Shown: piece after piece, positions 25,940 to 34,988 of the stretch | Position numbering within the stretch: position 1 is the stretch's first letter | Layout: every line of letters starts with the position of its first letter | Assembly: GCA_016715425.1 (NCBI GenBank) | Contig: JADKAC010000005.1 | Coordinates: forward strand, 930,001-994,000 | DNA from: Bacteroidota bacterium | GTDB lineage: Bacteria; Bacteroidota; Bacteroidia; Chitinophagales; BACL12 | DNA length: 64,000 nt | Direction: 5' to 3' | Translations under genes and position numbers: made by a program | The notes under the pieces: generated by a model | Told to the model about the DNA's origin: nothing | The model's input: the letters and a program-made list of their open reading frames with translations, nothing else | Databases searched by the model: none

Positions 25940-27403
25940 ATGAAATTTAATAAAAATATTCTTACTTCAACCATTGTTGGGTTGATGCTGATTCCAACAG
26001 TTGTTGCTTGCACAAGATGGATATAGAACAGAATCAGACTTACTTGGCGAAAAACAAATTCCTAATAGTGCATACTACGGTGTACAAACACAGCGTGCAT
26101 TAGAAAATTTTCAAATTAGTGGTCAAACTACAATGGATTATCCGGAGTTGGTTGATGCATTTGTTTTAGTAAAACTTGCTGCGATTAGAGCGAATTATGA
26201 TTCGGGTGCACTACCTAAATATGTGCTGGATGCTGTTGAGAAAGCATGTAAGGAAGTGCTTGCAGGAAAATATCATGATCAGTTTATGGTTGACTTATAT
26301 CAGGGTGGTGCCGGTACTTCTGCAAATATGAATGTGAATGAAGTACTAGCGAATATTGCGCTTGAATTAAGTGGTCATGAAAAAGGTGATTATGCATATA
26401 TCGAACCGCATGATCATTTAAATATGTCGCAATCAACAAATGATTCTTATCCAACTTCATTGAAAGTTGCTATGATTCTAATGAATGATAAACTCATTCC
26501 TGAATTAACCGCATTAATTACATCATTTGAAAATAAAGGAAAAGAATTTGATGAAATTCTGAAGATGGGAAGAACTGAAATGCAGGATGCTATACCTATG
26601 ACATTAGGACAAGAGTTTAATGCGTTTGCATCTCAACTAAAAGGATCAATTGCAGAATTAAAAAGAGCAGAAGAAAATTTATATGTAATTAATATGGGAG
26701 GAACTGCAATTGGAACAAAACTAACTGCGCAAAAAGGATTTGTAGATAATTGTGCGAAGCATCTTGCAGAATTAACAGGAAAGAAAATTGTTCCTGCATC
26801 AGATTTAATTGCTGCTACTTCTGATCTCTCAGCATTTGTGGAATATTCAAGTGCGTTGAATACACTTTCTGTAAGATTATCAAAAATTGCGAGCGATTTA
26901 ATTCTATTAGCCTCCGGACCAAGAGCAGGTTTATTTGAAATAAATTTACCTGCAATGCAACCCGGTTCTTCTATTATGCCGGGAAAAGTAAATCCGGTAA
27001 TGCCTGAATTAATGAACCTTGTAGCATTCAGAGTAATGGGAAATAATGTTTCAGTAACTATGGCTGCTCAAGCAGGTCAGTTGCAGTTAAATGCTTACGA
27101 ACCGTTGGCTCTTTCTGCTATTCTTGAATCACAAAAGTTGCTTACTAATACGATGAAAACTTTCCGCTTGAATTGTATTGATGGAATTACAGCAAATGAA
27201 GATGTGCTGAAGAAATATATTGATCAAAGTATCGGTATAGTTACTGCGCTGAATCCTATTCTGGGTTATGAAAAAACAACTGAGCTTGCCAAAGAAGCAT
27301 TAGCATCAGGTAAAGGAATTTTAGAACTGGTTCGTGAACAAAATTACTGACTGAAGCTCAAATCAAAGATTTATTAGATCCTAAGAAAATGACTGGTCAG
27401 TAA
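25940..27403 (+). pseudogene. aspA: aspartate ammonia-lyase with signal peptide, two apparent frameshifts
   Basis: The core frame (about 26001-27350) is a clear aspartase converting aspartate to fumarate and ammonia: TESDLLGEKQIPNSAYYGVQ, GGAGTSANMNVNEVLANIALE, the TNDSYPTSLKVA segment and the GSSIMPGKVNPV signature. Two single-base shifts are seen. At the 5' end an ATG at 25940 encodes a good signal peptide (MKFNKNILTSTIVGLMLIP then TVVA). It runs into the enzyme frame only if one T near 26009 is removed, giving VVA-AQDGYRTES. At the 3' end, adding one A to the run at 27340-27343 restores the normal aspartase tail LTEAQIKDLL...KMTGQ, ending at 27403. Restored, the protein has about 485 residues and would be periplasmic, unlike the usual cytosolic enzyme. 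The shifts may be sequence errors or real damage. Confidence 0.85.
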
Positions 27404-27427
27404 ATAAATCAACTCAATATTATTAAA

Positions 27428-27454
27428 TAAAAAAGCACACATCGGTGTGCTTTT
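27428..27454. terminator. terminator between aspA and the DUF6090 gene
   Basis: AGCACAC / GTGTGCT arms with an ATCG loop, A-rich before and T-rich after. It stands 25 bases after the restored aspA stop and before the stop of a convergent gene, so it can work in both directions. Confidence 0.75.
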
Positions 27455-27496
27455 TATTGTTTGAAATTCTGCAATTGAGATTATCCTTTTGCAAAT

Positions 27497-28281
27497 TTAT
27501 TTACAACTGAAACTGAATTTCTCCATATTATTTTTTAACTCAACATCTATTAATTCCACAATCCGTTTTGATTTAGCATCAATATTTTGATAGAGTGTAA
27601 TGAAATCTGTGGTTGTCCAATTGGTTACCAATAATCCATTTTGATATTCCTTGCTTTGTAGTAATTCTGTAAAATCCTCTTTTGTAATTTGTTGTTCTTC
27701 TGCTGTTTTATCACCCAGAAATACAGGAAGCAACTTGCCCATATCCGTATATTCGAAAAGTGGTTTCGAAACATATTCACGGTAATCGTAAGTTTCATGG
27801 TCAATAGATAGAATATTATATTGATGCAACAATTCTAATTCAAGCAACAATTTTTTAATTGAGTCATTAGTAATAAGATTCAAGTTGCCTGAGCTTACCA
27901 ATTCCTTATATGTGATATTGCTGGGTGCGAATCTTTCTTCATACAATGAAATAATCACATTGTAAGCCAATTCATTTAAATCTTCAATCGGTGCACCATT
28001 TATTTGAGATATAATTTTCTCAATCTCGGGTTTCTTTTTAGTTCTGAAGTTTAATTGAAATTGTAATGCAACAATGTCTTTTGCAGATCGAGATTGATGT
28101 TTTGCAAATATTTAATTTCCCGCTTATGATTTATCCGATCAATATTCCAGTTGTTAATTTGAAGCGCAATTAAAATTCCGATTACCACAAGTACAATTTC
28201 TCCCACAGCATATTTTAAATATTTACCGGTACTATTGTTATCCATAAGTTTGAAGCGGGTTTTTCTGAAGAAGTTAATCAT
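27497..28281 (-). pseudogene. DUF6090 family membrane protein, one apparent frameshift
   Basis: The N-terminal frame (28281 to about 28080) has the family signature: FFRKTRFKLMDNNSTGKYLK followed by a single transmembrane helix (GEIVLVVIGILIALQINNWN). It then breaks in an A4 run near 28074. Adding one A joins it to KDIVALQFQLNF and on to a second frame starting NVIISLYEERF that ends at 27497, about 261 residues in all. The remainder is a soluble helical domain of unknown function. This family is common and often multicopy in Bacteroidota. The break is of the same homopolymer type as in seven neighbouring genes. Confidence 0.7.
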
Positions 28282-28411
28282 GGATTAAAAATACTAATCA
28301 AAATTAAAATTTGCAGGTGAAATAAATTGGATTGCATAAGACTAAAACATGGATTACATATTTTAGAGGAATGGAAGAGTAGGGGAGTATTTTTTTAACT
28401 ATAAACGTTTC

Positions 28412-28699
28412 TTATTTTAAAAGTATAACTTGGCAATCAGACTTACCCACTAACCAATGTATAACTAATCCTTCAATATTTATAAAATCACCACTGAGCA
28501 AAGTTTCCGAAATACCTTTTTCGTTTTCAAAAAGCACTTCACCAACAACACAAATTAATAATGCCGGCACTTTTGAAACATGTTCATTTATTCGTTGATC
28601 TTTTAAAATCTGCAAAGAAGTTGCTGTTCCAAGTTCGCCTTTAAAAATTGCAAATGAGGAAACAGGTTTGTCGTTCGAATGATTATCTTTTAAGTGCAT
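28412..28699 (-). CDS. small cupin-like protein, 95 aa
   Basis: Starts at ATG 28699 (MHLKDNHSNDKPVSSFA). The centre HVSKVPALLICVVGEVLFENEKG is the metal-free version of a cupin strand pair, and the end (LLSGDFINIEGLVIHWLVG) has the turn and final strand with one His left. I recall similar 90-100-residue proteins in Flavobacteria, where they follow a small membrane protein gene as here. The two genes overlap by 17 bases (the upstream stop is at 28683), suggesting translational coupling. The function is not known. Confidence 0.65.
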   Translation of the reverse strand: MHLKDNHSNDKPVSSFAIFKGELGTATSLQILKDQRINEHVSKVPALLICVVGEVLFENEKGISETLLSGDFINIEGLVIHWLVGKSDCQVILLK

Positions 28700-29086
28700 T
28701 GGTTTTTGTTTTTGGAATTGTGAAGTATGCAATCAGAGTTAAGGCAATTGTCAAGCTTGTCCTAAATAGCATGGCATATACAGTTTTAGTTTCGTAGATA
28801 CCACCATTGCTAATATACATTTTTAATACAATATTGAAAGCTATCAGAATAACAGAAGCAATTACTAATAATATTATTGTCCAACGTTTTGATTTGAAAA
28901 ACCATATACTGAAATTAAATAGAGTATGCTGCAAATAAAATTTGCCTCAACAATAAATAATACATAGTTGCCTTCCTTACTTCTTATATCAAATAGATCA
29001 AAGATTACGGATGTGCTTAAAAATAAAGTTATAAGCCCAAGGATAAGAAGAAAACTTGCGGATGCATGTCGTAAGGTTTTTTTCAA
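28683..29086 (-). pseudogene. small four-helix membrane protein, one apparent frameshift
   Basis: The first frame from ATG 29086 (MKKTLRHASASFLLILGLIT) gives two hydrophobic helices and stops at 28874. The second frame, ending at 28683, gives two more helices (WTIILLVIASVILIAFNIVL and AMLFRTSLTIALTLIAYF). Adding one T to the T5 run near 28904 turns the junction into VYGFFKSKRWTII and yields one protein of about 134 residues with four transmembrane segments. No family name is known. The gene is followed directly by the cupin-like gene in an overlapping arrangement. Confidence 0.6.
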
Positions 29087-29305
29087 ATAATTATAATTTG
29101 TTAGTATATGTTTATTCGTGGTTATTATATTAGTATTATTACAAAAGTAAAACCTATAAATAAAAATTTATGTGATACTTATTACAATAGTATTCTCACA
29201 CAACTTTCAATGATGAAATAATTAGTTTACCTGATTTAATTCGATATGTTTAAGCCAATACTTATGTCGACATTTGGTTTAAACTATAATTTTTATCCTC
29301 CAGAA

Positions 29306-29567
29306 GTTTAAATAATCAAAGGATTACATTTCCTTCAATAACATATTAGCCCGTTCAAGTGCATCATCAATATCATCACAAACATTTGCTTTGCCCACAA
29401 GAAAAATGAGACGGGATTTTTCTAACTCAATAAAAAGACCTTGTTGTACACCTGAAAGAATAAGTTGCGTACCTTGATTTTTTGCTTGCTGAAATACTTC
29501 TTTTAATGTATGTAATCCTGTTGCATCAATTACAGGAACTAAACGCATTCGTATTATTAAAACCTTT
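29306..29567 (+). repeat. 262-bp direct repeat, copy A (displaced 3' end of sulP)
   Basis: This stretch aligns without gaps to 34989-35250, with about 11 mismatches by eye (some 96% identity). Both begin GTTTAAATAATCA and end ATTATTAAAACCTTT. On the minus strand, 29548-29324 encodes 74 residues (MRLVPVIDATGLHTL to the end) identical to the C-terminal STAS part of the sulP gene, including its stop. Beyond 29567 the similarity ends abruptly. The copy has no promoter or proper start and is a displaced gene fragment. Together with copy B it brackets the three-gene operon at 29694-34734. Confidence 0.9.
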
Positions 29568-29693
29568 ATATGTAGAAGGATGTGAAATGAATGGATATAA
29601 TTTTTCCAAAATGTTGGTGTTGTTAAAGAAAAAGAAATTATTTTTTAATCTATTAAAATCTTCAATCATTAGATAGAATACAAAACTGCTATT

Positions 29694-31820
29694 TTAACTG
29701 TTGCATACTAAATTTATATTTGCTAATAATTGAGTTGTCTTTTCAATGTCGAAATATCTTTCTCTTAAGAGTTTAATTTTATAGTTATCTGGTAAATACA
29801 TTCCCCATTTGGAAAAATCTAATAGGGTAGGATTCGTCTGCAAGAGTATTGAAATATGTGTATCAATGTCTTTAAGTGGAAAGGATAAAAAACTCCATTT
29901 CGAAATCAATTCTTGTTTTGATACCTTAATGTCAAAAGAACTACGGCTGTCGTCAAGTGTGTTTTGAATTCCTGCAATTTTTAAAAGCAATTGTATTGTT
30001 CTGTTTATTCGTGTCCCTGTGAATGTAAATAGTTGAAGATGTTTTTCAGTTGTTAGGAGTGGTCGTTCGGATTGTAGGTAATTAATATTGAAAACAGCGA
30101 AGTCTTTACGCATTATTTCTGTTTCATCACAACTTGGTTGGTCAAGAAAATCGTATTCTGTTTTAGAATAAAGAACTTCAAACATTTTCTCCCTTATCCT
30201 TGGATGTATTATAGATCCACCACCAAAAAAAATTGGTTTTTTTCCGTCTTTTGCTGAGATTACTTCTATTTTTTTTGCCTTATGGTCAACGAATTTTATT
30301 TTCCAAATTTTAGCAGAGAGCAATATGTTTTCATCTTCAATAATTTGTGGTGAGAATGGTATTTCACCAATTGCATTTCCGGCATTTACTACTTTAAAGT
30401 TTTCTTCTGTTTTGAATACACTATAAAAGTTACGACTGTTAACTACCTTTTCTCCTTCCACGCCAATTATAACTTCGTGTTGTAATTTTTCAAGAAAATC
30501 AATTTCAATTAAATGTTTAAGTATTTCTTCAATCTCTTTTAAATCAATTTCCTTAAATGCAGCGTTTTCTTTGAGTTGATTTATTAATTCCTTTAATCTT
30601 ATTCCTGAATGTCCTTTGGTAATTGACAATGCTTGATGAACTAAAATATCATAGGGTTTTTCATTTTTTTGTGGCGGTTCGATAAAATCTTCTTTATATA
30701 ATAACCAACAAGCAATTGATTGAAGCAAACTCCATTCATTTGTAGAATACAAATACAAATTACTACTTTCTCCTTCTTTTCTTCCGCTTCTACCTACTCT
30801 CTGAATTAATGAGGCTATACTATGCGTTGCATCAATTTGAACAACTTCATCAACGGTTCCAATATCAATACCGAGTTCTAATGTAGATGTGCAAGCTATA
30901 CAAAAGTTTTGGCGAATGTTATTCTTTGCAAAATATTCAACGTACTCTCTCACTTCTCTATCAACTGATGAATGATGCGAAAAATAATTTGAATGACCTT
31001 TTACTCTGTCTGAAATCTTTCTAAGTTTTACAGCAACTTCTTCGGCACGCCCTCTACTGTTTGGAAAAATTAAAACTTTATTGTCTTTAGTTTCAATGTA
31101 TAAATCTTTCAAAAGTTCCAAAGGTAATTCCTCGTTTTTGTTTTTGAAGTAGCGGAATAGTGCATTAACTTCTTTGGCTGTTCTATCCAATAGGACCTTT
31201 GTATTAAATTCATCTCCAGTGAATTTTTTAGCTTCATCGTAATCCCCAATTGTTGCCGAAAGTCCAACAATACTGAATGATTTATAATTAATCATTTGTA
31301 ATCTTGATAGAATTGATTTTAGTTGAATTCCTCTATCTGTGCCAATAAATGAGTGTATTTCATCAATGACAATATATTTTAAATTAGAAAATAAATGCTT
31401 TACATTGAAAGGTTTGTTTACAAACATAGCTTCCAATGATTCGGGTGTTATTAGGATAATTCCGTTTGGGTGCTTAATTAATCTTTCTTTAAGTGTTTTG
31501 TTTGCTTCTCCATGCCATTTAGTTACCGTTATATCAAGATTTTTGCATAGTTCTTCTATACGATAAAATTGGTCATTAATTAATGCAATAAGTGGTGAAA
31601 TATAAAGTACCTGAACGCCTGTATCATTGAAATTAACTTTAGAAAGTATTGGCAAGAATGCTGCTTCTGTTTTTCCAGAAGCAGTCCTTGATGCTAAAAT
31701 ATAATTATCATCCGACGCTAAAATTTTAGAAATAGCAGCCGTTTGAATTGGTCGCAACCGCTCCCAACCTTTATCTCGAATAAATTTTCGTATTGGTTCT
31801 GAAAGTAAATCAAATGACAT
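29694..31820 (-). CDS. Lhr/BrxHI-like superfamily 2 DEAD/DEAH helicase
   Basis: A 708-residue helicase. Motifs: Q-motif-like RLRPIQTAAI at 21-30, motif I SRTASGKTEAA at 44-54, TPESLEAM about 125, the Walker B box VIDEIHSF with DEIH at 153-156, SAT at 188-190, TSTLELGIDIG about 311-321, and motif VI QRVGRSGR at 340-347. The DEIH box and the spacing resemble Lhr-type helicases and the BREX-associated BrxHI. The C-terminal 350 residues have no nuclease motif that I can see. The start overlaps the stop of the ATPase gene (TAATG), so it is the third gene of a tightly coupled operon. It probably acts on DNA together with the ATPase. The frame is intact although neighbouring genes outside the repeats are broken. 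Confidence 0.85.
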   Translation of the reverse strand: MSFDLLSEPIRKFIRDKGWERLRPIQTAAISKILASDDNYILASRTASGKTEAAFLPILSKVNFNDTGVQVLYISPLIALINDQFYRIEELCKNLDITVTKWHGEANKTLKERLIKHPNGIILITPESLEAMFVNKPFNVKHLFSNLKYIVIDEIHSFIGTDRGIQLKSILSRLQMINYKSFSIVGLSATIGDYDEAKKFTGDEFNTKVLLDRTAKEVNALFRYFKNKNEELPLELLKDLYIETKDNKVLIFPNSRGRAEEVAVKLRKISDRVKGHSNYFSHHSSVDREVREYVEYFAKNNIRQNFCIACTSTLELGIDIGTVDEVVQIDATHSIASLIQRVGRSGRKEGESSNLYLYSTNEWSLLQSIACWLLYKEDFIEPPQKNEKPYDILVHQALSITKGHSGIRLKELINQLKENAAFKEIDLKEIEEILKHLIEIDFLEKLQHEVIIGVEGEKVVNSRNFYSVFKTEENFKVVNAGNAIGEIPFSPQIIEDENILLSAKIWKIKFVDHKAKKIEVISAKDGKKPIFFGGGSIIHPRIREKMFEVLYSKTEYDFLDQPSCDETEIMRKDFAVFNINYLQSERPLLTTEKHLQLFTFTGTRINRTIQLLLKIAGIQNTLDDSRSSFDIKVSKQELISKWSFLSFPLKDIDTHISILLQTNPTLLDFSKWGMYLPDNYKIKLLRERYFDIEKTTQLLANINLVCNS

Positions 31821-33133
31821 TATAATTCTTCAATTTCATCCATAAGTTCATCATTAGGTCTTTCATCAGAAATTTCAATATCCTTAAAAAGTTTTGCTTT
31901 TTCAATTTCTGGGTTTTGTCTAATAATATTTAAAATATTTAAATAATCTCTTACAATTTCTCCAGGAGTTAAAAATTCAGAAGCCCCTGGTTTATTAAAC
32001 ATTTCTTCCATAAATGAAAGGATTTCTTCTTCTGTTAGTTGAATCTCAGATTTATAATTGTAATCAAAAATTAGTTTCAACTTTTTAAGTAAAACAAAAA
32101 CCTCATTATGATTTAAAGGCATCAGCCTAATAACAGGTTGGGCAAAATCTCTTATTTCGGCTGTTTCAAATTTATTCGTTTCTAATCTTCTTTTTAATGC
32201 TGGATAACTGAATAAACCACGTCTTTCATTTTCTAAAAACTCTTTAGTTCCAGCAAAATTGAGAAACAGGTTAGCAACTTTACCTTGAAAACAATCATTG
32301 TATATCGTAAGGATTTTTTCATAGTTCTTTTCTCTCATTACGGATGTTGAAATCTTGTATAGATTAATAGCTTCATCTAGATTTACCATAAAACCACTAT
32401 ACCCCATGTATACAAAGAGTTTGCAGAAATTTTTCAGCATATCATAATAATTCAGGTCATTTATAACTTCTCTTACTCCTAAGTCTTGTCTTGCTTCTGT
32501 TTTAGTTCTGTATTCTCCTTTTAGCCATTTTAAAGCGTTTCTTCTTAATTGCTCATCTTCTTTGATATATCCTTCATAATATTTCATTATAACAGTTCCA
32601 AAATCGAAACCACCTACATCGGTGATTTCATTAATGGTTTTCATAATGTTATTTTGAATTAGACTTAAATATTGTTCATTACGAATGTCAGTCAATGAAA
32701 TTTTATTTTCTTCAGCAGTTTGTATTATAATTTGCTCAATCCATTTTTCCAATAATGTTGGCAATGCACCGCCTTCTGGCTTTGTTTGAATTGAAACGTT
32801 ATCCATAATAGAAGAATAGAGAGCAACTCCTTTTCCATCATTTGAATACAAACGATTATCAGGTGTAAAATCTGCATTGGCTACTACAAATTTCTGCTTC
32901 AAAGCAACTGTATTGAGTAAATGAAGCATAAATGATTTACCTGAACCAAAGTCTCCAATCCAGAATTTAACCATACTGTGCCCATTTTTAACATCTTCTA
33001 ATGCATTTACAACTGCATTGATTTCTTCTGAACGCCCAACAGTAATATGTTGAACACCAATTTTTGGAACTACACCGCCAATTAATGAATTGATAATAGC
33101 GGTGGCTTCTTTAGGTTTAATATTGTCTATCAT
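31820..33133 (-). CDS. BrxD-like P-loop ATPase (DUF2791/BREX ATP-binding type)
   Basis: A 437-residue ATPase. The N-terminus AIINSLIGGVVPKIGVQHI then TVGRSEEI is the characteristic opening of the DUF2791/BrxD family. Walker A is GDFGSGKS at 60-67 and Walker B is FMVNLDEA around 248-255. An Asp-Glu pair after hydrophobic residues and the C-terminal arginine-rich region support an AAA-type ring ATPase. BrxD works with BrxHI in certain BREX phage defence loci, where its exact role is unclear. Here it lies between a TerB-C-like protein (ATGA overlap) and the helicase (TAATG overlap). No PglX methylase, PglZ or BrxC is encoded nearby, so this is not a complete BREX locus. Confidence 0.82.
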   Translation of the reverse strand: MIDNIKPKEATAIINSLIGGVVPKIGVQHITVGRSEEINAVVNALEDVKNGHSMVKFWIGDFGSGKSFMLHLLNTVALKQKFVVANADFTPDNRLYSNDGKGVALYSSIMDNVSIQTKPEGGALPTLLEKWIEQIIIQTAEENKISLTDIRNEQYLSLIQNNIMKTINEITDVGGFDFGTVIMKYYEGYIKEDEQLRRNALKWLKGEYRTKTEARQDLGVREVINDLNYYDMLKNFCKLFVYMGYSGFMVNLDEAINLYKISTSVMREKNYEKILTIYNDCFQGKVANLFLNFAGTKEFLENERRGLFSYPALKRRLETNKFETAEIRDFAQPVIRLMPLNHNEVFVLLKKLKLIFDYNYKSEIQLTEEEILSFMEEMFNKPGASEFLTPGEIVRDYLNILNIIRQNPEIEKAKLFKDIEISDERPNDELMDEIEEL

Positions 33134-34734
33134 TTTGCGGAAATTCTTTGAAAATAGTTTGGGTTAATTGTGTAATAGTCTTCTTCTTCCTCAATCAATA
33201 CATCATCTAAAAACTCATAACAGGTTTCATTAATGCTTTCAATTAATTGATTTTTAAAAACACCTTTTGATTTTGCAAACTGTTCAAGTTCACTTTGCAT
33301 AACTGAAAAATTGCTTTTCGAGAAAAGTTCTAATGCAGAAATGTGTATTGGTGTAAAAGGTAATTCGTAAACAAATGCTGAATGGCTTATATCATCATGT
33401 TTTTGTGTTATCTCTATTTTTATCTCTTCGTTGCTTATCTCTTGTGATTTTATGGAATTGTTTTCATCCTCAGAATCATCCTTTAAATATTCATTAAGAA
33501 GTTCAACTGTGGTAGAGTGTTGTTGTTGTACCTCTTTTATTGAAGTAATATCAAGATGTATTTTCTTACGTTTAATCTCATAAATTTTTGAAACGCTTTT
33601 TAATGCTTTGTCTAAATTTTTGTCTTTGATTAATTCGCTGACAATAATTTCAAAATCGTGTAATTGCTCATTGGTTTTGAACAAACTTTTTTGAATAGTT
33701 TTTGTGAATTGTTTATTGTCAAAAGTTGCAGATTTTAAGTCGTAATATACATACCTTACATAATACTCTAAAGCCAAAATATTATTAACGTTTGAAATAA
33801 ATTTAGATGCTTCATAATATATATTTTCAATAAATGGATTCTCAAAATTTCTTTTTTCCAGTTCTGCGATTTGTTGTTTAAATACATTAATATTTTGCTC
33901 ATTAAAGTCTACCTTGATTTTTTCAAGTATCTCCTTATATCTACTTCTATTATAGTTATTTATTAATATTTCGCTCTCAAGGTCAATTGGATAATTTTTA
34001 AACAAATCTTCTTCAATATATGGATATACTATAGAAAGAACTTTTTCCTCAAAAAGATTTAAGGCTTCATTTGTGCGTAAATACCAATTTAATTCAGTTC
34101 TTCTTCCTACATTTAAAAATCCTCTTAATTCGTTTTCACAAGTTTTGTAGATACATTGGTTGTATTTATTCCTTAGTTCTGTAATTGCGTTATTATAATT
34201 ATAGCTACCTTTTCGATACTTATATTGCTTTTTAATTTCAACATCAAAAATTTCTGCTTTTATTTTATTGTGTTCTTCAATACCAAAATACTCTTCCAAA
34301 TAATTTAATGAATCAAAAAGTAAACGGATTAAATATTCTGCACAATATGGGATTGAATTGAATTTGTTATCTGTATCAATTAAGTTATTTAGTATTTCTA
34401 CTTCATTGTCGGATAATTTTAATTTATTCTTAAATTTATTACCTAGCTTCCAACTATCAAATTCAATGATATTAGCAGGCGTTCCTATTTTTTCATAGTT
34501 TCCTGTAACATCAATAATTGAATCATCATTATTGTTATTTAAAGGACCAGATGTTTGTATTGTGAATTTTAGATTATTAATAAAAGTTTCCACTAATTTC
34601 TCTTGTATTTCCTTTTCTGATTTTGGGCTTTTGTTTGAAATGGTATCAGTAGTGTTTTGTTTTGTGGATTTCGTCTTTTTATAAACTGCATAAATTAAAA
34701 GTAGCATTAATCCAATTATTATTATTGCTGTCAT
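33130..34734 (-). CDS. membrane-anchored protein with TerB-C-like C-terminal domain
   Basis: A 534-residue protein with an N-terminal transmembrane helix (residues 2-18, TAIIIIGLMLLLIYAVY) and a K/T/S-rich linker. A long helical, highly charged body follows (about 100-430). The last 80 residues have the pattern of the tellurite-resistance TerB C-terminal domain: LELFSKSNFSVMQSELEQFA, then LIESINETCYEFLDDVLIEE and INPNYFQRI. TerB-C proteins have been linked by gene neighbourhood to helicase- and ATPase-containing stress or defence loci, which fits the two genes that follow. The N-terminal helix suggests that it tethers the complex to the inner membrane, which is an inference. Start ATG at 34734; first gene of the operon. 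Confidence 0.75.
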   Translation of the reverse strand: MTAIIIIGLMLLLIYAVYKKTKSTKQNTTDTISNKSPKSEKEIQEKLVETFINNLKFTIQTSGPLNNNNDDSIIDVTGNYEKIGTPANIIEFDSWKLGNKFKNKLKLSDNEVEILNNLIDTDNKFNSIPYCAEYLIRLLFDSLNYLEEYFGIEEHNKIKAEIFDVEIKKQYKYRKGSYNYNNAITELRNKYNQCIYKTCENELRGFLNVGRRTELNWYLRTNEALNLFEEKVLSIVYPYIEEDLFKNYPIDLESEILINNYNRSRYKEILEKIKVDFNEQNINVFKQQIAELEKRNFENPFIENIYYEASKFISNVNNILALEYYVRYVYYDLKSATFDNKQFTKTIQKSLFKTNEQLHDFEIIVSELIKDKNLDKALKSVSKIYEIKRKKIHLDITSIKEVQQQHSTTVELLNEYLKDDSEDENNSIKSQEISNEEIKIEITQKHDDISHSAFVYELPFTPIHISALELFSKSNFSVMQSELEQFAKSKGVFKNQLIESINETCYEFLDDVLIEEEEDYYTINPNYFQRISAK

Positions 34735-34794
34735 TTGTATATTATTAATTTAGCATAGCTGTTTTGTGTTTTAATCTAAGTTTCTTGATTTTTA

Positions 34795-34812
34795 ATAATC
34801 CACATGGATTAT
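34795..34812. promoter_or_regulatory. palindrome upstream of the defence-type operon
   Basis: ATAATCC-ACAT-GGATTAT, seven-base perfect arms with a four-base centre, 61 bases upstream of the TerB-C-like start. Its position suits an operator. No regulator gene is encoded inside the repeat-bounded segment, so a binding protein would have to come from elsewhere. Confidence 0.35.
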
Positions 34813-34900
34813 AAATTTATATTCTTTTTCATGTTTTCATAATGACAAGATAAAGTAATCTTCTAAAGAATCAAATAGCACATTAATTTTGACCTTCATT

Positions 34901-34908
34901 CAAATATA
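34901..34908 (-). promoter_or_regulatory. possible -7 element (TATATTTG) of the operon
   Basis: The minus strand reads TATATTTG, an exact TAnnTTTG match, but it is about 167 bases before the start at 34734 and lacks a -33 TTG at the usual spacing. If used, the leader would include the palindrome at 34795-34812. Confidence 0.25.
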
Positions 34909-34988
34909 TATTAAAAAATTTGCTTTGAAAAATAACTGTTAACTATGATCACATTTATTAAATAATATTTTAATTGAAAGTGAATTTT

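Noticed and set aside
26001..26012. Programmed ribosomal frameshift in aspA
   Set aside because: There is no slippery heptamer, stop-codon context or stimulatory hairpin. A second shift at the 3' end of the same gene and shifts in neighbours point to sequence error or decay.
29324..29548. Independent STAS-domain (anti-sigma antagonist) gene
   Set aside because: The frame is identical in protein to the sulP C-terminus and lacks an N-terminal half of the STAS domain and a proper start, so it is a displaced gene end.
29694..34734. Complete BREX locus
   Set aside because: Only BrxD-like and BrxHI-like proteins are present. No PglX methylase, PglZ phosphatase, BrxC ATPase or Lon-like protein is encoded in or near the segment.
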